Assembly: GCF_017051705.1 (NCBI RefSeq)
Contig: NZ_JAFIDJ010000002.1
Location: 640,384 to 704,383 of the forward strand
Length of the DNA: 64,000 bases
Direction of reading: 5' to 3'
Source of the DNA: Algoriphagus lutimaris
Lineage (GTDB): Bacteria > Bacteroidota > Bacteroidia > Cytophagales > Cyclobacteriaceae
The notes under the pieces were generated by a model, which did not search any database, was not told where the DNA came from, and saw nothing but the letters and a program-made list of their open reading frames with translations. How positions within the stretch are numbered: the stretch's first letter is position 1; each line of letters starts with the position of its first letter. The position numbers were made by a program, and so were the translations under genes. Positions 46,025 to 53,807 of the stretch are shown piece by piece.

Positions 46025-47266
46025 CTAAAATCTTAACCCCTCACTGTTCCTTACTAAAATCAGGTAATCGTAATAATCTGAAGTAACATTATTTTCTCCT
46101 GCATTGACTACCTGCCCAAATGGAAGGATTTTAAACATACTAGATAATCTTTTAGAATGATTATACGGTGAATCTATTCCATTTAATTTTATAAGATTAA
46201 AACTTTTCTCATCTGTTATTCTTCTTAAATCGTCGATACCAAATAGATAAGACATAAAAATATTATCATAAGAAACGCTGAGGTTAGTATACTCGCCTTC
46301 GTCCTGCATAAAACCTGGTAAAGCATTGCTATGAAAGGACATTTTACTATCCAAGAATACAAAATTTGTTGATAGAATCTCATCCTTTAAATCTGGCTTT
46401 ATTTCTGCAAATCTTGCAGCCATTGATTTGTAACCACTTTCAAATGGTGCCAACACGGTATGTCCTAAACCATATGACCCATACACCTTTTCATTGCTCA
46501 AATTATATCTATCGTAAAGGGCTATAAGATTTTCTGTTAAGATTTCTTCCCTGTTTTTCTCAGTAATGGAATATTCAATATTTTTTAAAACATAATCTGC
46601 CAGCCAATTAAGATTGGTAGGTACTTGTGATTTTATAAATTTCTCCTGTGTCTCAATCAACTGAATAGAATCATTTTCCTTCGATTCCAGACTAAAAGTC
46701 TGATTTAAAACCTCATTAGAGAATCGTTTCACTAAATGAATATCTGATATATTGTTATTTCCGAAATAGGTGAATTCTCCGTCACTTAGATAAATTTGCC
46801 TAAGTTTTTTAAATTTATTTTTATAATCTACACTCTCCCGCCCTATTCGCACTACCCATTTACTTAAAACTTCTTCTAGTAATTGTTCATTGCCGGTTCT
46901 ATTATAAACATTCAAATAATGAGCCTGGGCGAAATCCATTTCAACCAAAAAATGCTTGATATTAAATTTCTTTCTCAAAAAGGAAAAAAATACAGGATCA
47001 AATTTGGTAGCGTCCTGGAAACCATGAATTTCACCAACCAGAATTAATTTTGATTTTTGGATATCTTCGGTCATTATCTCAAAACTCAGACCTTCCGGAT
47101 TTGGTGAAGATTCAATATTTCTATCAAGATATGACACAAAATTATTTCCCTTTAAATGTTCCCTTGCTTTAAACAAACTAAACATGATTATTAGTAGACT
47201 TAATAAAGTCAATAATCCTATACCTAAGAATTTGAATATTCGTCCCATCTTTCTTTTTTTGAGCAA
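46025..47266 (-). CDS. Membrane-anchored Ere/ChaN-like hydrolase homologue
   Basis: 413 residues. One N-terminal membrane helix (about 12-32), then a soluble domain with LILVGEIHGFQDATKF (about 75-90) and the conserved Glu in HFLVEMDFAQAH, plus YGSYGLGHTVL (His near 278), which together fit the GE-x-H ... E ... H layout of erythromycin-esterase/ChaN-like proteins. Reaction unknown; there is no basis to call it a resistance gene. A frameshifted 3' relative lies at 57313-57863. Downstream of the LytTR regulator gene by 92 bp on the same strand, probably co-transcribed. Confidence 0.65.
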   Translation of the reverse strand: MLKKRKMGRIFKFLGIGLLTLLSLLIIMFSLFKAREHLKGNNFVSYLDRNIESSPNPEGLSFEIMTEDIQKSKLILVGEIHGFQDATKFDPVFFSFLRKKFNIKHFLVEMDFAQAHYLNVYNRTGNEQLLEEVLSKWVVRIGRESVDYKNKFKKLRQIYLSDGEFTYFGNNNISDIHLVKRFSNEVLNQTFSLESKENDSIQLIETQEKFIKSQVPTNLNWLADYVLKNIEYSITEKNREEILTENLIALYDRYNLSNEKVYGSYGLGHTVLAPFESGYKSMAARFAEIKPDLKDEILSTNFVFLDSKMSFHSNALPGFMQDEGEYTNLSVSYDNIFMSYLFGIDDLRRITDEKSFNLIKLNGIDSPYNHSKRLSSMFKILPFGQVVNAGENNVTSDYYDYLILVRNSEGLRF

Positions 47267-47358
47267 AGAACATGGTCAAGTTTAACAACTGAAAATCTTA
47301 GTGACGAATAACTTATTAATGTGATGAAATCGTATAGGATGGGACGAATTTTACATTT

Positions 47359-48171
47359 TTAGGGCTTACTTTGAAGGTAACTTTTAATAGCATCATGGTA
47401 CTTTCTACTAACAGGAATTTCTTTTTCAATGCCTTTCAATCTTAATGCTCTCTTTCTGGAGTTTCCCTCTAACTTATCAAAAAAATAGGGGTTTACTAGA
47501 TAGGATCTATGAACCTGATAAGCATGCCTTAACTGTTCTGCTAATTGGCCAAAAGTAGAACGGAAAACTCTTTGAGTTAAATTTTCATCATTATCAAGGT
47601 AAGTTAAGCTGACGTAGTTTTGTTGCGCCTCTGCATAAATAAATTGATTGAAGCTTATTATAAATTCTTCTTCCTTACCCTCTCCAGAAATTTTCACTAT
47701 TAAATTCTGAGCCTCACTTTGATTTTTGACGTAGATATGACCGAATCTAAACCTCAAATAAGCTAATAGAGGAATCACTATCGGGAAAAAAGGAATGCAA
47801 TAGTTTAAAAAGTATTGGAAGAAATATGAAATAGATAATTGATTATCTGAAAATACAGTAGTTTGATATACATAACTTAGTGCCGAAATAAATATGACGG
47901 TTATGGAAATATAAATCACTTCATAGACCAGTCTCCAATCCCTGGAAGGATAATAAACGAGCCTTTCAATAAAATGAAGAATTAGAATAGGGAAAAATAC
48001 TGTAAGTCCATAGCCGACAAGTTTGAAAGTTTTATATGAAATATCATTCTGAAAAGTATCGAATGGTTGTAGAAAAACCATGATAAAAACAATAAACGTG
48101 GAAAGCAGCATAGCTATCAAAAAAGTAAACTTCCAATTGTCTACAAAAGAGACTTGCTTATTTAAATTCAT
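47359..48171 (-). CDS. Membrane-bound LytTR transcriptional regulator
   Basis: 270 residues. Four membrane helices (about 15-35, 50-66, 85-105, 120-143) and a C-terminal LytTR DNA-binding domain (from about 160: FIISFNQFIYAEAQQNYVSL, YQVHRSYLVNPYFFDKLEG). There is no receiver, so the membrane part is likely the sensor (inference). Same design as the truncated gene at the right edge of the window. Probably regulates the neighbouring 46025-47266 gene. Confidence 0.9.
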   Translation of the reverse strand: MNLNKQVSFVDNWKFTFLIAMLLSTFIVFIMVFLQPFDTFQNDISYKTFKLVGYGLTVFFPILILHFIERLVYYPSRDWRLVYEVIYISITVIFISALSYVYQTTVFSDNQLSISYFFQYFLNYCIPFFPIVIPLLAYLRFRFGHIYVKNQSEAQNLIVKISGEGKEEEFIISFNQFIYAEAQQNYVSLTYLDNDENLTQRVFRSTFGQLAEQLRHAYQVHRSYLVNPYFFDKLEGNSRKRALRLKGIEKEIPVSRKYHDAIKSYLQSKP

Positions 48172-48327
48172 CGAGTTATAATATTAAATCGAACTAAAAA
48201 TAAGAAAGCCAGTGCACATCATCAACTAAGCGCCATGGCTAGGTTAGCGCCTTATGTTCCATTTTCGGTGTGTGTTCTCTCTTCTATATTTTACATCGGT
48301 AGGACCCCACTTCCGTTTAGTGAGAGC

Positions 48328-49632
48328 GTTATCAGAAAGGCTTCAATAGAACCGATCACCCAATGAACAGGATCACACCTTTAACAATCATTATATTACT
48401 GGCTTTCTGCTCTTGTCAAGCTCCTTCAGGATCAACTAAGAATCAAGACTTATCTAATGTGCGTGACTCGCTAACAACCGAGCTACAGAGAATCTACGAA
48501 CAGGGTTTCATAAATGGCTTTTCGGTTTCAATAGTAAACAAATCAGGTTCTATGTACCAAAATGGATTCGGATATGCTAACAAGAATCCTGAAATAGATT
48601 TCACAGAAAACACTATAATAAATATTGGATCAATATCTAAATCCCTAGTCGGTTTATCATTGATGAAAGCTCAAGAACTAGGCTTGTTATCACTCGATGA
48701 TCCAATTAATGATCATTTACCTTTTACAGTTGAAAATCCGCACTTTCCGACCGAAACCATCACTATTCGTCAACTAGCAAATCATACATCCACAATTATT
48801 GATACAGAGTATTTTGAGAGAACCTGCTATGTAATGATTGCTGAACCCAATACCACAGATATTTACCCAATTGAAGTTCCATACTTCTTTAACGATCCAA
48901 AAGACACAATCTCACTTGCTAACTACATAGAAAGCATGCTAAGAAAAGGGGCCAATGCTTATTCAAAAACAGCCTTCTTAGAAGTAAAACCAGGTGAGAA
49001 ATACCAATACTCCAACACTGGCGCAGGTCTTGCTGCGCTGATCATTGAGATAGCTTCAGAACAATCTTTTGCCGAATTTTCCACAAAAAATATCCTTAAA
49101 CCATTAAAAATGGAGTCTTCCGGATGGAAACGAGATGACCTAGAAGAAAATCGAATCTCTAAAAATTATGCAACAACTGACACTGTGTATGCAGATTATC
49201 ATTTAATCAACTACCCAGATGGAGGCTTGCTGACTTCGGCGGCCGATTTAAGTAAATTATTAGTGGAACTGATCAAAGGATACGACGGAGAAGGATCTCT
49301 TTTAACCTCAGAAAGTTTTGAAACTTTGTTTGCGAAAGACATAGCAGAAGACCTTTATTGGAATCTTGGAGAGGATGTAATTCCTGTGATTAACACGCGA
49401 TTGGATAAAGGTATTTTCATGGGACTTGCTCCTAAAAACACCATTGGCCATTCAGGAGGCGATCCTGGAGTTGTTTCATTTATGTTCTTCAATTCTGAGA
49501 CAGGAATTGGTAGGATACTTTTGATCAACATGAGCATTGATAATCCGAGCCAAGGGGTATTTACTGAACTTTTTGATGTTTGGAATAAACTTGAAGCATA
49601 TCAAGAGAGATTGATCAATGCCAGCTGATAAC
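48328..49632 (+). mobile_element. Gene cassette with matching end cores (CGTTATCAG / CTGATAACG)
   Basis: CGTTATCAG at 48327-48335 is the exact reverse complement of CTGATAACG at 49625-49633, which overlaps the stop codon. Outside the cores, TTTAGTG-AGAGC precedes the left core and GGA-CACTAA follows the right one, again a 5-nt and a 3-nt spacer next to pairing arms. This site family differs from the leader-module family. Confidence 0.83.
48363..49628 (+). CDS. Lipoprotein serine hydrolase (class C beta-lactamase/DD-peptidase fold)
   Basis: 421 residues. Lipobox LAFCSC (Cys17 or Cys19). The three signature elements of the penicillin-binding/class C fold are present: Ser90-x-x-Lys93 (NIGSISKSLVG), Tyr216-Ser-Asn (YQYSNTGAG) and His363-Ser-Gly (GHSGGDPG). 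Likely a periplasmic serine peptidase or esterase; true beta-lactamase activity cannot be claimed. Single gene in a cassette with 9-bp matched cores. Confidence 0.9.
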   Translation: MNRITPLTIIILLAFCSCQAPSGSTKNQDLSNVRDSLTTELQRIYEQGFINGFSVSIVNKSGSMYQNGFGYANKNPEIDFTENTIINIGSISKSLVGLSLMKAQELGLLSLDDPINDHLPFTVENPHFPTETITIRQLANHTSTIIDTEYFERTCYVMIAEPNTTDIYPIEVPYFFNDPKDTISLANYIESMLRKGANAYSKTAFLEVKPGEKYQYSNTGAGLAALIIEIASEQSFAEFSTKNILKPLKMESSGWKRDDLEENRISKNYATTDTVYADYHLINYPDGGLLTSAADLSKLLVELIKGYDGEGSLLTSESFETLFAKDIAEDLYWNLGEDVIPVINTRLDKGIFMGLAPKNTIGHSGGDPGVVSFMFFNSETGIGRILLINMSIDNPSQGVFTELFDVWNKLEAYQERLINAS

Positions 49633-49756
49633 GGACACTAAGCTCAATCGGCTCACTTAGTTTATTTGCAAAGGGCGTTTAGATCGGATGCTTTTGATAT
49701 ATTTAAAACACTAAGCCGACAAAGCTTAATTTTATGTGAACCTCTATGTTAAAACC
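49625..49756 (+). other. attC-like site S8
   Basis: Core CTGATAAC (49625-49632), spacer GGA, arm CACTAAGCTCAATCGGCT (49636-49653), variable stretch, arm AGCCGACAAAGCTTA (49714-49728; about 12 of 15 pair), and a right core GTTAAAACC (49749) that is farther from the arm than at other sites. Confidence 0.58.
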
Positions 49757-49812
49757 CTACTTATCCAGTACCATCGTCAAATTTTAGTAGGAATTACTAA
49801 AAGCAAACAAAT

Positions 49813-50253
49813 ATGAATGTAAAAAAAACCTCCTCCAGATCACTGACTGATTATAATGTTAACATCAAAATTAAGCTAGCAGCTCTCTGGACCTCATTGA
49901 TGTTTTTGTATATATATGCTGACTTTTTTCAGCTGATGACTCCAAAAAAGTTGGAGAAAATGATTGATCTTCAAACCCCAATGGGACCAACATCTCCTGG
50001 GATTTTGGTTGTTTTCTCAATGATTTTAATTGTTCCTTCACTGATGGTTTTTTTGTCCGTTTTTCTGAAACCCCAAATTAATAAATGGTTGAATATCTGT
50101 ATTGCGGCCTTATATGCAAGCATGTCTATTTTGATTATTGTCTCCACACTAGGTAGTGAATGGCACATATTTTACATCTTGTTCAATCTGATAGAAGTTT
50201 TTGTTTTTGCGATGATAATTTATCAAGCATGGAATTGGCCAAAAGCGGTATAG
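49813..50253 (+). CDS. Small four-helix membrane protein (DUF6326-like)
   Basis: 146 residues with four membrane helices (about 23-42, 62-83, 92-110, 117-138) and short loops. LAALWTSLMFLYIYADFFQLM resembles the DUF6326 family. Function unknown. The next membrane protein starts 60 bp downstream, so this is a likely two-gene unit. Confidence 0.72.
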   Translation: MNVKKTSSRSLTDYNVNIKIKLAALWTSLMFLYIYADFFQLMTPKKLEKMIDLQTPMGPTSPGILVVFSMILIVPSLMVFLSVFLKPQINKWLNICIAALYASMSILIIVSTLGSEWHIFYILFNLIEVFVFAMIIYQAWNWPKAV

Positions 50254-50313
50254 CATTATTGGATACCGAAAAGTCATGATAATCATAAAATTTAAAAACA
50301 AGGCGAATAATCT

Positions 50314-51015
50314 ATGAGTGTAATTAACGAACAAAAGCAATTGATTAAAACCGCAAGAACAACTGGCCTGTGGTATTTAATGATGGCCATTTCAGGAATT
50401 TTAGGATTTATGGTCTTTCATTCTCAACTATTTGTGCCGGGTAATCCCGAACAAACACTAACGAATTTAATAGAATTAGAATCTACTGCCAGAATTAGGT
50501 TACTCTTAGAGTTTGCTATTGTCATATCTCAGGCACTTACCGCAGTTTGGTTTTTCAAATTATTCAAAGAAAACTTTGAGTGGGAAGCTTGGACTCTAGG
50601 AATATGGGGAATGGTGAATGCTCTAGTCATTATGATCAGTGCAATTTCAATCGCTTCCGCAATAGGTATTGCAAATTCTGACATCAGTGCCATGAAAGAC
50701 AAAGTTGTACTAATTCAGGGCTTTCAAACTGTAATTTCAAATGCTTGGGGAATTGGAGGTCTTTTCTTTGGGCTTTGGCTTTTTCCTATGGGATACATAG
50801 TAATCAAATCTAAAAGAATGCCTGTCTGGTTAGGGAGAGTTATTATTTTAGGGGGAATTGGCTATCTAATTACCACCGTTATCCGATACACAGGAATTGA
50901 TTTTGGGTTCAATAGATTTCTTATCCTACCCGCAACTATTGGAGAATTTTGGATGATCGGTTATTTACTGATTTTTGGGATACGGCCTAAAGAGGACGAA
51001 ACAAGACAAAATTAA
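50314..51015 (+). CDS. DUF4386-type membrane protein
   Basis: 233 residues with about six membrane helices. The N-terminus (ARTTGLWYLMMAISGILG), the long periplasmic loop after helix 1 and the end (FWMIGYLLIFGIRP) agree with DUF4386 proteins. Function unknown. Second gene of a probable pair with 49813-50253; followed by a T2 terminator 74 bp downstream. Confidence 0.82.
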   Translation: MSVINEQKQLIKTARTTGLWYLMMAISGILGFMVFHSQLFVPGNPEQTLTNLIELESTARIRLLLEFAIVISQALTAVWFFKLFKENFEWEAWTLGIWGMVNALVIMISAISIASAIGIANSDISAMKDKVVLIQGFQTVISNAWGIGGLFFGLWLFPMGYIVIKSKRMPVWLGRVIILGGIGYLITTVIRYTGIDFGFNRFLILPATIGEFWMIGYLLIFGIRPKEDETRQN

Positions 51016-51088
51016 GTGCTCTCTCATCAAACAAAACCAGCATTGATCAATGATAAAAATATTTGGATAAATTCTTTTGATCCCCTCA

Positions 51089-51136
51089 AAGCGTAGACCA
51101 CCATAGTTATCGGGTACATCTACGCTTTTCTATTTT
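51089..51136 (+). terminator. Terminator T2, copy
   Basis: AAGCGTAGA (51089-51097) pairs with TCTACGCTT (51119-51127); TTCTATTTTTT follows. The next 100 bp resemble the linker seen after the other T2 copies, but the leader module proper is lost (51240-51476), apart from a trace TTTATACCACC before the DUF6090 gene. Confidence 0.8.
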
Positions 51137-51476
51137 TTGGAATTTGCAATTCCTATAGTATAAACCATTTCACAGGAGAAAATCAGCAATAGCAAATCCG
51201 TTATACCGGTCAAAAAAAGGCTCACTATTTACATATCCCAATTTTGGAGGCCGAGAAAATTTAGAATTGGTGATATCATGGATTTGAAGAAGCGTTGAAT
51301 ATCGTCTCAAACCTTTTAAGTTAAAAGCCGGGAAACTCGAAAAAAGGGATTATATTCCTTTTAGACAACATTCCTAAGTCCCAAAGACTTAACCCATTTA
51401 GCCAGTCAAAAAAACCGGATAAACACCTTTATACCACCACTAAAATTTGTGGTTCCTTTCGACCAACCAATAAGCA

Positions 51477-52232
51477 ATGATAAATTTCTTTAGAAAAATA
51501 CGCCAAGACCTGATAGAGAAAAACAAAATGGGAAAATATTTGAAATATGCTTTGGGAGAAATAACCCTAGTGGTGATCGGGATATTGATTGCATTAGGAA
51601 TTAATAACTGGAATGAAAAAGAAAATAATATAAATCAAGCGAATAAACATTTAGAAACAATTCGCCTAAACCTAAAAGATGATATAGTACAAGCAGAAAA
51701 ACTACTGGCTGAAACGCAAACCACTGTTGACTATTCAAATATCTTTTTAGACCAATTCAAGACACTAAAACCAATTGATAGAAATATTCAGATGTATATT
51801 ATCTATCTGATGTTCGAACGAAATATTGAAGTTAATGATAGCGGGTTAACGGCACTATTAAATTCGAATAGTATGTCATTTGTAGATGAAGATTTACAAG
51901 TCAAAATATTCAATTATTACAGGCATATCGAACAATTAAAAAGTAGAGAAATAAATGCCAATTCAGAAATTAAAACAATGTATGAGCCCTATGTGAAAGA
52001 AAATTTTTATTGGATTTACAACAAAACAAATCCTTGGCACAGGCAAGCTGATGTGTATAAAAATGACCCAAGGCCTATAGAAAATATTGACGGAAAATTA
52101 AAAAATGTAATAGAAGATAAGAGATTTGAAATAATGGTGAATCACAGGAGATACCAAACATTAATATTATCTGATTTCTATATTCAAACTATTGAACTAG
52201 CTAAGGAAATAATTTCCGAGATTAAAAAATAG
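51477..52232 (+). CDS. DUF6090-type small membrane protein, copy 7
   Basis: 251 residues. MINFFRKIRQDLIEKNKMGKYLKYALGE, one membrane helix (about 26-44, ITLVVIGILIALGINNW), helical charged C-terminal part. Leader TCGACCAACCAATAAGCA is a version of the shared DUF6090 leader, but the GTT core is decayed (TTTGTGGTTCC). The 288 bp after it hold no gene, only a weak core-like GCTCAAC. Function unknown. Confidence 0.82.
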   Translation: MINFFRKIRQDLIEKNKMGKYLKYALGEITLVVIGILIALGINNWNEKENNINQANKHLETIRLNLKDDIVQAEKLLAETQTTVDYSNIFLDQFKTLKPIDRNIQMYIIYLMFERNIEVNDSGLTALLNSNSMSFVDEDLQVKIFNYYRHIEQLKSREINANSEIKTMYEPYVKENFYWIYNKTNPWHRQADVYKNDPRPIENIDGKLKNVIEDKRFEIMVNHRRYQTLILSDFYIQTIELAKEIISEIKK

Positions 52233-52520
52233 CGAATGCTCAACAGCGAGTAAAAATAATTTCACGTCAGTTTCAATTGGAAATCCTGAGCATCTCCTTA
52301 CAACTTTTTACCGGTTGCTAACTTTAAGGCAGAAGCTGGAATCCATCCCAAAACCCCTGAAAACCAGCAGGCTAAACCATCCACCACAACCCATTCAACC
52401 TTAAGTTGTAACGATTATTCCTCGAATTGATTGAAAGAAAGTTGGAAAGAGAAAATAAAGTTAGATTAAGATTATATCCTTATCCAAAAGAGGGCGAAAG
52501 ACTGTTTCGATAAATGGAGC

Positions 52521-53573
52521 CTAATCCCTAGAATGATTTTTAAGCTTATCTACAAATTCTTGTCTATTGGCCACCTCTAACTTTGCGTAAATATTTCGGA
52601 TGTGGGTCTTTACAGTACTTAAGGAAATGAAGAGTTCGTCTGCAATTTCTTTATTGCTTTTATCCTGAATGATAAGTTCGGAAATACGTTCTTCTTGATT
52701 AGTTAAATTGATATTCTCCTGTGGTAACCCTACGTTCTTTTTTTGCTTTAATTTCACAAACAATAAGACCACACCCATACTTAAAATAAAACTAACAGCT
52801 CCTAGGATATAGGCCACTAGTCTATAGAATTCCAATTCTTTTTGTGTTTCAGTTTTAGAAAGATCAATAATTAATTCGTCCAATTGGTTTGCATAGGCAG
52901 TATTATTGTAATAGACATTCAGGCTGTCTTGAAGCTTTTTATAAAACTCAGGATCACTTTCAAGATCATCCTTGAGAAAATGATCTTGAACATTCGCAAG
53001 CAAAACTAAAGTCACTAATGGATGAACATCATTTCTATCGGCATAGGACTTCAATTCTGATATCATCTGAGTAGACGATTGATTTTGTAGTTTTGGGTCG
53101 GTTACGGAAGAGAGTTCTCTGTTTAATTGAAGGGTGTAGCTATTGAATTCTTGTAATTCAATATCAACAGGATTTGTAGTGGTATAACTAGAAAACCAGG
53201 ATCTGCTATTTTTTCGAAAAACGATGGTATCCTTGTTAGAAAATACAAAGTTCTGAAAGTTCTTGTACACCCCATCATCTAACATTTGTAATGTGGGCCC
53301 ACTCTCATCAACTCTAGCATGAATACGGTATAGTGCATACTTATCAGAAAGTAATTTACCTTCAAAAGAAAAATATCCTAAGCTATCCGTCAAAGTAGAC
53401 ATTAGCACTTGACTTGTAGCAATTGTATTTTGTTCGTTAAATCTCAACAGACTTAAATAAACCCTCTTGTTCTTGGTGGGGGAATCTAGATATCCTGAAA
53501 TAGAATACTGCCCATAGCAGAAATTGCTACAAACATAGAATGCAAGTCCGAAAAGAAATAAGTTACGCTTCAT
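52521..53573 (-). CDS. Membrane-anchored LuxR-type transcriptional regulator
   Basis: About 350 residues from the ATG at 53573, which gives a clean signal peptide (MKRNLFLFGLAFYVCSNFCYG); an ATG at 53600 would add nine residues. A periplasmic beta domain (SISGYLDSPTKNKRVYLSL, DUF4369/carboxypeptidase-regulatory like) is followed by helices, one membrane span (about 260-283) and a C-terminal LuxR/GerE helix-turn-helix (NKEIADELFISLSTVKTHIRNIY). It therefore senses outside and binds DNA inside. It lies directly next to the operator-controlled esterase gene and is my best candidate for binding the TAGGGACTAGTCCCTA palindrome (inference). Confidence 0.87.
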   Translation of the reverse strand: MKRNLFLFGLAFYVCSNFCYGQYSISGYLDSPTKNKRVYLSLLRFNEQNTIATSQVLMSTLTDSLGYFSFEGKLLSDKYALYRIHARVDESGPTLQMLDDGVYKNFQNFVFSNKDTIVFRKNSRSWFSSYTTTNPVDIELQEFNSYTLQLNRELSSVTDPKLQNQSSTQMISELKSYADRNDVHPLVTLVLLANVQDHFLKDDLESDPEFYKKLQDSLNVYYNNTAYANQLDELIIDLSKTETQKELEFYRLVAYILGAVSFILSMGVVLLFVKLKQKKNVGLPQENINLTNQEERISELIIQDKSNKEIADELFISLSTVKTHIRNIYAKLEVANRQEFVDKLKNHSRD

Positions 53574-53736
53574 GCCAAGGCTAAAAGTAAAGAATTTCAA
53601 TCATTGACCAAATCGAACTGAAACTTTAACCTTTAGACTTTACTAATAAAAATTTGCAGGTTTGAACTGAAATTGAACGCTTCCCAAAAGAGGGCAAACA
53701 ACCAAACGCAGTTTTCACGGTAACTTATTCAATGGA

Positions 53737-53773
53737 AAAATGAGGCTAACAAACCTGTTATTAGCCTCATTTT
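53737..53773 (-). terminator. Strong terminator of the CBM20/esterase gene
   Basis: AAAATGAGGCTAA pairs perfectly (13 bp) with TTAGCCTCATTTT around an 11-nt loop. On the minus strand it follows the 53808-55535 gene and ends in a T tract. Confidence 0.88.
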
Positions 53774-53807
53774 AAGTTAATTATCAAAACTTAGAAAGCT
53801 TTTGCTA

